NCBI GenBank assembly: GCA_028687395.1
Contig: JAQUAE010000171.1
Coordinates: forward strand, 1-5,052
Direction: 5' to 3'
DNA from: Anaerolineales bacterium
GTDB lineage: Bacteria > Chloroflexota > Anaerolineae > Anaerolineales > UBA4823
DNA: 5,052 nucleotides
Below the pieces are notes generated by a model, which saw nothing but the letters and a program-made list of their open reading frames with translations, had not been told where the DNA came from and made no database searches. Shown in pieces: positions 1 to 5,052 of this stretch. Positions within the stretch are counted from its first letter, which is position 1; every line of letters begins with the position of its first letter. The translations under genes were made by a program, and so were the position numbers.

Positions 1-215
1 TCGATCTTCGCTTTGGGAATATCAAGAACCGAGGCCAAAAACTCGATCAGAGCCGCGTTCGCCTTGCCCTCTACAGGTGGCGCGGTTAGCCTGATCTTGA
101 CGGTGCCATCGCTCAGCACACCGCTTATCTCGTTCTTGCGCGCCCGGGGGGTGACACGAATGGCCAAGGCGGCCCCCACGCGCCCATCGTGTAGTCGGAA
201 TTTGCGTTTTTCCAT
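1..215 (-). CDS. yggU: DUF167 / YggU (UPF0235) family protein, partial (C-terminus beyond the window)
   Basis: This frame opens at an ATG at 213-215 and stays open to the window edge, giving 71 residues (MEKRKFRLHDGRVG...). The family is usually about 100 residues, so about two thirds is present. Family hallmarks are visible: the basic strand VTPRARKNEI (residues 21-30), then the conserved core LTAPPVEGKANAALIEFLA (residues 43-61), in which P-P-V-E-G-K-A-N-A is the signature. This is a small soluble alpha/beta protein of unknown biochemical role. Its gene follows yggT directly in E. coli and many other bacteria, as here (18-base gap). An in-frame GTG at 231-233, touching the yggT stop, could add six residues, but the ATG gives the more usual N-terminus. 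AGGTGG, the best Shine-Dalgarno-like match, lies a rather long 14 bases before the ATG. Family assignment is firm; function is unknown. Confidence 0.9.
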   Translation of the reverse strand, partial: MEKRKFRLHDGRVGAALAIRVTPRARKNEISGVLSDGTVKIRLTAPPVEGKANAALIEFLASVLDIPKAKI

Positions 216-221
216 GCGTAA

Positions 222-227
222 ATTATA
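222..227 (-). promoter_or_regulatory. Possible internal -10 element just before the DUF167 gene
   Basis: The minus strand has a perfect TATAAT six bases before the ATG of the DUF167 gene. If it were used, transcription would begin at or next to the A of the ATG, giving a leaderless message. No convincing -35 hexamer lies 16-18 bases upstream, so it may be chance in an AT-rich gap. Confidence 0.25.
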
Positions 228-233
228 GCCCAC

Positions 234-491
234 CTACAGGCTGAGCAGCAGGTTGATCAGCAGGGTGGCGACAACCTGGATCAGAATCAACAGGATGATC
301 GGGCTGAAATCGAACATTCCGACCAGGGGAACCACGCGGCGTATCGGCGCCAGGAGGGGTTCCACAACCCGGTCGACAGCCTGGCGCACCGGGTGATACG
401 GCGACATGAAATAGGACAGGATGACATGCACCAGCACCAGGAGGGACAACACCTGGGCAAGCACGTTGATGATCGTCACGATGAAGCTCAC
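234..491 (-). CDS. yggT: YggT/YlmG family small integral membrane protein
   Basis: The protein is 85 residues with a single YGGT repeat: a hydrophobic helix at about residues 3-28, a short polar turn with the signature EPLLAPIRRVVP (44-55) and FDFSP (60-64), then a second hydrophobic helix at about 63-84. Bacterial homologues carry one or two such repeats, so this is the one-repeat form, like Bacillus YlmG. The precise activity is not known. The family is linked genetically to division and membrane upkeep in bacteria and to nucleoid distribution in plastids and cyanobacteria. The start is GTG, chosen because GGAGGT, written into the last codons of yggS, sits six bases upstream. The yggS stop is only three bases before the start, so the two genes are probably translationally coupled. 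DUF167 follows 18 bases downstream. Confidence 0.93.
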   Translation of the reverse strand: MSFIVTIINVLAQVLSLLVLVHVILSYFMSPYHPVRQAVDRVVEPLLAPIRRVVPLVGMFDFSPIILLILIQVVATLLINLLLSL

Positions 492-494
492 GTG

Positions 495-1223
495 TTAACC
501 TCCGCCAGGCCTGGGACCCAAGATCGCCTGGCCAATCCTCACCATGGTAGCGCCTTCCTCGATGGCTACCTCGAAATCGGCGCTCATCCCCATCGAGAGC
601 TCGCGCCACTCGACGGAGGGTATCCTGGAGCGCAGAAAGTCACGCAAGCGCACCAGCCGGTGGAAAAATGGCCGGGCGGCTTCGGCTTGGGGCAGGAACG
701 GCGCCATAGTCATCAGCCCCACGATCTCCACGCAGCGCAAGCTGGCGAGCTGTTCGAAGGGCGCCAGTAGATCCTCCCAGCGATCCTCAGCGAAGACCGG
801 AAAGCCGAATTTGGTCTCCTCGCCGCTCACGTTGCACTCGATGAGCGCTTTCACTTTGCAGCCGTACTCCTCGGCAAAGCGCTCCATTCGGGCAGCCAGC
901 TTGAGGCTATCCAAAGAATGCACCCAGGAAAAGTTCTCGACGGCAGCCTTCGCCTTCCGACTCTGGACGTGGCCAATCATGTGCCAGGTTGGGGCGTTTT
1001 CTCCACCCAGGGCAGCGATCTTCGCCATCCCCTCCTCCACGTAGTTTTCGCCCAGGTCGGTCGCCCCAGCCTGAATGGCGGCGCGCAGCGTTTCCACGGG
1101 ATGCCCCTTGGTGACCACGATGAGGCGCACTGCGCCGGGTTCACGTTGCGAGCGCTGGCAAGCCTGGGCTATCTGCGTTTGCACCCGGACGAGGTTGGCA
1201 TGGATTTGAGTGGCGCCGTTCAT
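495..1223 (-). CDS. yggS: YggS/YlmE/PLPBP family pyridoxal-phosphate homeostasis protein
   Basis: This is a 242-residue protein, close to the family norm (about 230-250). It has the fold of the alanine racemase N-terminal barrel without the second racemase domain. Visible motifs are LIVVTKGHP with the PLP-binding lysine at residue 39 (usually V-S-K in relatives), GENYVEE (58-64), WHMIGHVQSRK (80-90), and the phosphate-binding end SMGMSADFE (210-218) with MVRIG (227-231). In the known family the protein binds PLP and balances the cellular pools of vitamin B6 and amino/keto acids; it has no racemase activity. I chose the ATG at 1221-1223, which gives a family-like N-terminus (MNGATQIHANL). An in-frame TTG at 1242-1244 would add seven residues but has no Shine-Dalgarno sequence. 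GGGGTG lies just before the ATG, closer than is ideal. The gene sits 37 bases after pgeF and three bases before yggT, matching the ylmD-ylmE order. Confidence 0.95.
   Translation of the reverse strand: MNGATQIHANLVRVQTQIAQACQRSQREPGAVRLIVVTKGHPVETLRAAIQAGATDLGENYVEEGMAKIAALGGENAPTWHMIGHVQSRKAKAAVENFSWVHSLDSLKLAARMERFAEEYGCKVKALIECNVSGEETKFGFPVFAEDRWEDLLAPFEQLASLRCVEIVGLMTMAPFLPQAEAARPFFHRLVRLRDFLRSRIPSVEWRELSMGMSADFEVAIEEGATMVRIGQAILGPRPGGG
498..503 (-). promoter_or_regulatory. Ribosome binding site for yggT inside the end of yggS
   Basis: The minus strand reads GGAGGT, TAACAC, then GTG. A near-perfect Shine-Dalgarno sequence six bases before the GTG fixes the yggT start. It overlaps the last two sense codons of yggS (Gly-Gly) and lies directly before its TAA stop, an arrangement typical of coupled translation. 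Confidence 0.8.
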
Positions 1224-1260
1224 CACACCCCAATCGAGATACAAGCAACATATAATGAAA

Positions 1261-2043
1261 TTATTCCAGGCTGATCAGCGCTCCAAAGCGTCCCGTGCGC
1301 CCACTTTCCCCACGGTGAGAGTACCACTCACTGGGATTGCAAGCCGTGCAGGTGTTGGCGCACTCGATATGGCGCACGCCGCAGGATTCGAGCTGGAGCT
1401 GGTTGGCTTTCCACAAGTCGAAGCGCACCGAGCCATTCGATTCGATCAAGAAGCTGGAGGCGTCGTCGCCAAAGCGGGCCACCACCTGTGCGACGACCTC
1501 CTTACCCACTTCGTAATGGTGGGCTGCAATGGAGGGGCCGATTGCCGCCAGCACGTTTTCCGCCCGGCAGCCATAGCGTTCCCGCATGGTTTGAAGCGTG
1601 GATTGCACCACCCCCCGGATGGTGCCCAACCAACCGGCGTGAGCAATACCAACCACTTTCTTGATTGGATCGTGAAAGAGGATGGGCACGCAATCCGCAA
1701 AACGCATGAACAGGGTCACGCCGGGTTGGTCAGTGAGCATGGCATCCGCTTTGATCATATCATCGCCGGGACGGAATGGGGCCTGTGTGCAAGCCACGCT
1801 GTTGCCGTGCACCAGCCAGACGTCGAAGACCGAATCCAGCTCCCTGCTGGCGGTCTGCAAGGCACGCCGGCGATTCTCGCGCACCCGGGAAGGCTCGTCG
1901 CCGACCGTGCCGCCCAGGTTCAATTCCGCCCAGGGATGCGGGCTGACGCCACCGAGGCGCGTGAAGACGCGATGCACGATCTGAGGGCTATCGAAGCTCT
2001 GGAAGGTGTAATATTGCACCACGTTGGGCTGATGACGTTCCAT
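1261..2043 (-). CDS. pgeF: PgeF / YfiH / YlmD family (laccase-domain, multicopper-oxidase-like) protein
   Basis: The 260-residue protein spans the full family length. The metal-site residues are present: His79 in WLVHG, Cys118 in FADCVPI, and His135 in IAHAGW. Also seen are the N-terminal FTRLGGVS (27-34), LNLG (41-44), ADAMLTD (99-105), and the C-terminal CTAC...SHRGESGRTGRFGALI block typical of the family. E. coli YfiH (PgeF) edits peptidoglycan precursors by removing wrongly added L-serine from UDP-MurNAc. Other members (human LACC1, bacterial homologues) act on purine nucleosides, so the exact substrate here is open. The usual HAGWRGT is HAGWLGT here (Leu139). The ATG start has no clear Shine-Dalgarno sequence, so translation may depend on coupling to the gene 24 bases upstream. 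The yggS gene directly downstream is the classic partner. Confidence 0.94.
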   Translation of the reverse strand: MERHQPNVVQYYTFQSFDSPQIVHRVFTRLGGVSPHPWAELNLGGTVGDEPSRVRENRRRALQTASRELDSVFDVWLVHGNSVACTQAPFRPGDDMIKADAMLTDQPGVTLFMRFADCVPILFHDPIKKVVGIAHAGWLGTIRGVVQSTLQTMRERYGCRAENVLAAIGPSIAAHHYEVGKEVVAQVVARFGDDASSFLIESNGSVRFDLWKANQLQLESCGVRHIECANTCTACNPSEWYSHRGESGRTGRFGALISLE

Positions 2044-2067
2044 GAAAGTGTAACTTGACGAGCGCTC

Positions 2068-3066
2068 TCACTGCACTTCCGAATTCGAAACGCGCAACCG
2101 CTTGGCAGCCAAGATGCGGTTCGCTTCGGACATCGTCTCTTCCACCATAGGGATCCCAAACCAGGCAGTCATGAAGCCAAATAGACCGCCAGTGATCAAG
2201 CGCAGCACCGGGGTGCTCTCCCGGAAGGGCAAGAAGTTGAAGGGGGATTGGCTGAGCAACTGGCTGAGGCCGTCGATGCCGACCGGCACCAACCCGAGGA
2301 TGATCCAAACCAACCAATGCAGTGAGCTCAATCGCCGCCTGGTGAGCGAGAAGAGGAAGATAAAGAGCAGGATCGAGAGGTAGATGGCAAGATCCCGCTG
2401 GCACAGTGCGACCTTGAAACCGAGGAGGTCACTGCCGACGAACTGGCGCGCCTGCACCAGGCTCTGCGCCTGGTTGTCTTCGCTGATTCCGCTGGCCTCC
2501 CCCCAGGTCAACAGTCCGGGAACGCCTACCGCGCTCCTGGGATAAGCGACCTGTTCGCCGAACAAGAAAAAAGAGCGGTAGGCCAGTTGGTGGCAGACGA
2601 TGCCATAGCCCCGGTAGATCACATTCGCCGGGCCTGTCGCCCCAATCTTCATCAGGACAGGCGCCAGGAAGGGGATGCCGGCATAGAGGATCAAGATCAG
2701 GCTGAAGATGGCCAGATAATGACGGGCGAACCAGTAGGAGAATCCGTCGGAACGCGTCCAGCGCTGGGCAACCGCCTGGTTGTATTGATACACCTCTCCA
2801 CCATAGGTCTCGATCTGCTGCTTCCGGTCAGCAGCGGCGCCCAAGGTCATGCCGAGCTCCTGGCGGTCGAAAGGCGCCTTGAGCTTGTACGGCCCCACCT
2901 CGACCACAGGCACCTCGAGCCCGTAAGCCTTGCGCAATTCGGGATTGCTGTCCACGTCGATGACCACCAGGTTGTGGGGATGATCACCCTGCAGGGATTT
3001 CAAATCCGCTTCTGCCTGTTCACACAAGTGGCAATCTACCCGGCTGTACAAGATAACGTTGATCAT
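2068..3066 (-). CDS. Glutaredoxin-like (CxxC) domain fused to a DUF2085 membrane domain
   Basis: This 332-residue protein has two parts. Residues 1-80 look like a DUF836/glutaredoxin-like domain: beta strand VILYSRVDC, redox motif C12-H-L-C15, strand LVVIDVD (33-39), and the cis-proline segment EVPVVEVG with Pro53. There is no signal peptide, so this head should be cytosolic. After a linker, residues 110-320 match the DUF2085 pattern: TM1 about 117-138, then VCHQLAYRSFFLFG (157-170), TM2 about 214-241 containing LCQRDLAIYLS, an RRR loop (243-245), TM3 about 249-271 with GIDG, TM4 about 287-308 with LRLITGGLFG. By the positive-inside rule, Cys158 and Cys222 fall near the outer face. Its neighbours are ccdA (24 bases upstream) and pgeF (24 bases downstream). 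A thiol-redox role is inferred from the CxxC and from ccdA; the function of DUF2085 is not established. The only Shine-Dalgarno-like AGGA lies 14 bases before the ATG. Confidence 0.85.
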   Translation of the reverse strand: MINVILYSRVDCHLCEQAEADLKSLQGDHPHNLVVIDVDSNPELRKAYGLEVPVVEVGPYKLKAPFDRQELGMTLGAAADRKQQIETYGGEVYQYNQAVAQRWTRSDGFSYWFARHYLAIFSLILILYAGIPFLAPVLMKIGATGPANVIYRGYGIVCHQLAYRSFFLFGEQVAYPRSAVGVPGLLTWGEASGISEDNQAQSLVQARQFVGSDLLGFKVALCQRDLAIYLSILLFIFLFSLTRRRLSSLHWLVWIILGLVPVGIDGLSQLLSQSPFNFLPFRESTPVLRLITGGLFGFMTAWFGIPMVEETMSEANRILAAKRLRVSNSEVQ

Positions 3067-3090
3067 GTGGCCGTTTTCATTCCTAAAAGC

Positions 3091-3813
3091 TTACAAACCG
3101 AAATCAACGAAAAATCCAAAGCGGGAAAGCTGCTCGAAGGTCCCCAGGAAGAGCATGGCGCCGACGATGATCAAGACCACGCCCATGACGACCTCGACGA
3201 TGCGCATCACCTTGCCATAACGGCGGATGGTGGCAGTCACCCAACCGATTCCCAGGGCTGCCAGCAGGAAGGGGATGGCCAGCCCCGCGGAATAGGCGCT
3301 GAGCAGTTGCACGCCGCGCGAGATCGACCCGCCATTCAACGCCAGGGTGAGGATGGCGCCCAGCACCGGCCCGACACACGGAGACCAGCCTGCGGAGAAG
3401 AACACACCCATTAAAGCCGAGGAGAGATACCCCCGGTTGCGCTCCGGGTTGGATTGCGGGCGCAGGTCATATTCCAGAAAGGGGATGCGCAGCACGCCGG
3501 TCATGTGCAACCCGAAGACGATTACCACGACCCCGCCAATTTTTGCCAGCCAGGTGCGCAGCGGATAGAGCATCCCCCCCAACGCCGAAGCGGTCACGCC
3601 CAAGGCGATGAAGACGAGGCTGAAACCGACCACAAAAGCCAGACCATGAGAGAAGGTTTGCCATTTCCGAGAGGGCTGGTCTTCACCAGCCACCACTGAG
3701 CGACCACCCAGATAGCCGATGTAGGCTGGTACTAACGAAAAGACGCAGGGCGACAGGAAAGAAGCCAGCCCAGCCAGAAAAGCTAAACCGAGAGTGATAT
3801 TGGTATAACCCAT
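3091..3813 (-). CDS. ccdA: CcdA / DsbD-type transmembrane thiol:disulfide transporter
   Basis: This 240-residue polytopic membrane protein has the usual length of stand-alone CcdA. It has about six hydrophobic helices in two inverted halves, each carrying one of the redox cysteines: LASFLSPCVFSLVP (Cys23) and SAGWSPCVGPVLGA (Cys146). Both S-P-C motifs and the following prolines are hallmarks of the family. CcdA passes electrons from cytosolic thioredoxin to extracytoplasmic thioredoxin-like proteins, for cytochrome c maturation or repair of exported thiol proteins. No ResA/CcmG-like partner or heme-handling gene is in this window, so the acceptor is unknown. The glutaredoxin fusion downstream and the cysteine enzyme upstream are candidates for linkage. 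The ATG start is supported by AAGGA ten bases upstream. The 29-base gap to the transpeptidase gene implies cotranscription. Confidence 0.95.
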   Translation of the reverse strand: MGYTNITLGLAFLAGLASFLSPCVFSLVPAYIGYLGGRSVVAGEDQPSRKWQTFSHGLAFVVGFSLVFIALGVTASALGGMLYPLRTWLAKIGGVVVIVFGLHMTGVLRIPFLEYDLRPQSNPERNRGYLSSALMGVFFSAGWSPCVGPVLGAILTLALNGGSISRGVQLLSAYSAGLAIPFLLAALGIGWVTATIRRYGKVMRIVEVVMGVVLIIVGAMLFLGTFEQLSRFGFFVDFGL

Positions 3814-3823
3814 AAAAGCATAT

Positions 3824-3828
3824 TCCTT
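3824..3828 (-). promoter_or_regulatory. Ribosome binding site for ccdA
   Basis: The minus strand reads AAGGA, ten bases, then the ATG of ccdA at 3811-3813. It supports this start; another ATG within the spacer is out of frame. Confidence 0.6.
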
Positions 3829-3842
3829 GTTAGCAGGCGCAA

Positions 3843-4949
3843 TCAGCCCTCGAGGACGCGCACCTTGGTGGGCGGGATCTCGCTGTCCTTGCTGTACAGG
3901 TCGCCCGGGTCATAGAGCACGGGTGGATTGGTCCAGCGGAAGACCCATTTGGCGTCCTCCGGGCGGGCGTTCACGCAGCCGTGGGACATCAACTCGCCGC
4001 CGAAATTGTTGTGCCAGAAGGTGGAATGTATGGCCACGCCGTCGCCAGAGAAAAGCGCCGTGTAGGCGATCCCCGGCAGGTCATACCCCGCGCCGGTCGT
4101 CCCACCGCTCATGTGCGTGGAGACCTGTTTGCGCCAGATGTTCAGGGTTCCCGTCGGTGTGGAGGAATGCTCAAGAGGCGTGCCATCCGGATCGTAGCGT
4201 TTACCAGCCGAAATGCGGCAATAGTACACTTCAGAATTGCCCTCGAAGCAGGAAAGGGTCTGGTACTTCTCTTCCACGTTGATCACCACCAGCTTCTCCT
4301 CCACCTCGGGATGAATGGGAGTGATTTCCTCCGGCGTGAGCGGGCGGAAGGCTTCGCCAAGAGCCCACATCAGGTCCCCATACCCGAAGCGTTCGTTCAG
4401 CCGGTACCAGACGCGATTTTGCTCATCGGTCTTGATCTGGTCGACCCACAGCACCTGGCTGTAGTACAGGCGAATGGGGAAGCCCCCTGCGGTGCGATAT
4501 TTGAAGCCCGGGCTGATGGGTTTGTTCTCCAGGACCACATCCACGTAAGGCATGCTCACTTCGACCCACATGCCGGCTCCCAGGCTGGTGTTGGGCAACT
4601 GCTTAACCGGTGTATTCGGTTGGTTCCTGACCGGTTGGAGGTCGGATGCCCAAACATAGCCTTCCGGGATTTCCACCCACTGCTGCTTATAGCGGTAAGG
4701 ATGGACGCCTCTCACCTCGCGCAGCCAGGGGACGACAGTGTCATCGTACAACACCGTTACGGTCTGGGCGCTGACGTCCGGCTTGGCCTTGACTTCGACC
4801 ATGGTAAACGCCCGGCCGAGCTTCTCGCCTTGGGGAAAGTCGGCCGCGCTGGCTCGTGGCACACAGCGCAGCAGTGCTGCGCCGCCGAGGCCATAAGCGG
4901 CAGTTTTCAAGAATTGGCGCCTGGTGATCTTATTCATCGCTGCGTTCAT
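3843..4949 (-). CDS. Exported L,D-transpeptidase (YkuD domain) with Tat-type signal and SH3-like N-terminal region
   Basis: The protein has 368 residues. The N-terminus carries a twin-arginine motif, TRRQFLK (9-15), a hydrophobic stretch (about 16-27) and a plausible cleavage site after ASA (33-35), so it should be exported, probably folded, by the Tat pathway. Two SH3-like segments (about 47-107 and 149-212, the second with VWYRLNERFGYGDLMWA) probably bind the cell wall. The YkuD catalytic domain follows (about 217-343): KLVVINVEEKYQTL at its start, then His308 in AIHSTFWHNNFG and the catalytic SHGCVNARPEDA with His323 and Cys325. Such enzymes make 3-3 peptidoglycan cross-links or attach proteins to the wall. 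I start at the ATG at 4947-4949. An in-frame ATG at 4935-4937 (M5) is equally possible and keeps the Tat motif; neither has a clear Shine-Dalgarno sequence. An in-frame TAG 18 bases upstream of the first ATG rules out a longer form. It is the first gene after the predicted promoter. Confidence 0.93.
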   Translation of the reverse strand: MNAAMNKITRRQFLKTAAYGLGGAALLRCVPRASAADFPQGEKLGRAFTMVEVKAKPDVSAQTVTVLYDDTVVPWLREVRGVHPYRYKQQWVEIPEGYVWASDLQPVRNQPNTPVKQLPNTSLGAGMWVEVSMPYVDVVLENKPISPGFKYRTAGGFPIRLYYSQVLWVDQIKTDEQNRVWYRLNERFGYGDLMWALGEAFRPLTPEEITPIHPEVEEKLVVINVEEKYQTLSCFEGNSEVYYCRISAGKRYDPDGTPLEHSSTPTGTLNIWRKQVSTHMSGGTTGAGYDLPGIAYTALFSGDGVAIHSTFWHNNFGGELMSHGCVNARPEDAKWVFRWTNPPVLYDPGDLYSKDSEIPPTKVRVLEG

Positions 4950-5005
4950 CTGGTCGCTGCTCGACTACTGCTGTCTCAATCCAGCTCACCTCTAACCGAG
5001 CGATA

Positions 5006-5034
5006 AGGATACTAGGAAACAGAATGCCGGTCAA
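5006..5034 (-). promoter_or_regulatory. Predicted sigma70-type promoter of the operon
   Basis: On the minus strand, TTGACC (5029-5034; five of six match the -35 consensus) is followed by exactly 17 bases and TATCCT (5006-5011; four of six match the -10 consensus). A run of six A (5042-5047) lies at about -43 to -48, where an UP element would sit. The predicted start of transcription is near 4999, leaving a leader of about 50 bases before the first ATG of the transpeptidase gene. No other equally good promoter was seen in the gaps between the genes, so this one probably serves the whole cluster. Confidence 0.6.
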
Positions 5035-5052
5035 TAGCTGGTTTTTTCCATT

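Noticed and set aside
1247..1264. Small inverted repeat ATAAT-TTC-ATTAT after pgeF as a terminator
   Set aside because: The stem is five A-T pairs, with no GC-rich part and no following T run, so it would not terminate transcription.
1210..2058. Plus-strand open frame of 282 codons antisense to pgeF
   Set aside because: It is the shadow of a full-length PgeF with all metal ligands; its His- and Ala-rich product has no family features.
3064..3081. Mini-frame MKTAT whose TGA overlaps the ATG of the fusion gene
   Set aside because: Its ATG directly abuts AGGA, too close for use as a start, and a five-codon frame is expected by chance.
2587..3414. Plus-strand open frame of 275 codons across the fusion gene and ccdA
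   Set aside because: It spans two real minus-strand genes and their gap. The product is rich in His, Gln and Asp, as expected for the complement of membrane-protein codons.
4860..4875. Lipobox-like LLRC (Cys29) in the transpeptidase signal
   Set aside because: Arginine just before the cysteine does not fit a lipobox, which needs Gly, Ala or Ser, and a normal cleavage site (ASA) follows.
3981..5006. Plus-strand open frame of 341 codons antisense to the transpeptidase
   Set aside because: It lies wholly across a gene with clear catalytic motifs. Its product has no recognisable domain, and its openness follows from the codon bias of the opposite strand.
5042..5047. T6 run on the plus strand as the end of a terminator
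   Set aside because: No GC-rich hairpin lies before it; it fits better as an A-tract upstream of the minus-strand promoter.

Overview
The window shows one strand-biased cluster of seven protein-coding genes, all on the minus strand and packed with gaps of 3 to 37 bases. It therefore reads from right (about 5030) to left (1). The order in transcription is: L,D-transpeptidase, CcdA-type thiol/disulfide transporter, a glutaredoxin-DUF2085 membrane fusion, PgeF/YfiH (laccase-domain) protein, YggS/YlmE PLP-binding protein, YggT/YlmG membrane protein, and a DUF167 (YggU) protein that runs off the left edge. Long plus-strand reading frames are antisense shadows. I see no RNA gene, mobile element, CRISPR array, terminator or long non-coding stretch.

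Organism: a moderately GC-rich bacterium. The Tat-exported YkuD protein with a HSTFWHNNFG...SHGCVN catalytic block, the DUF2085 membrane domain fused to a glutaredoxin, and the PgeF-YggS-YggT order together suggest Chloroflexota, perhaps Anaerolineae. This is an inference from family resemblance; there is no marker gene in the window to prove it.

Right part (about 3090-5052): a good sigma70-type promoter (TTGACC, 17 bases, TATCCT) lies 50 to 80 bases upstream of the transpeptidase gene and is the best candidate to drive the whole operon. The transpeptidase is an exported cell-wall enzyme with a catalytic cysteine. It is followed by CcdA, which carries reducing equivalents across the membrane. 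Middle (2068-3066): the fusion has a CxxC glutaredoxin head, predicted cytosolic, and a four-helix membrane part with two cysteines predicted near the outer face. This makes it a candidate partner in the same redox chain.

Left part (1-2043): pgeF, yggS, yggT and the DUF167 gene form the conserved group known from the Bacillus ylm cluster (ylmD-ylmE-sepF-ylmG) and from E. coli (yggS-yggT-yggU). It is linked to peptidoglycan editing, PLP homeostasis and cell division or envelope upkeep. sepF is absent here. The common theme of the operon is envelope and peptidoglycan maintenance with thiol redox control. The most interesting element is the CcdA plus glutaredoxin-DUF2085 pair beside a cysteine-dependent cell-wall enzyme.
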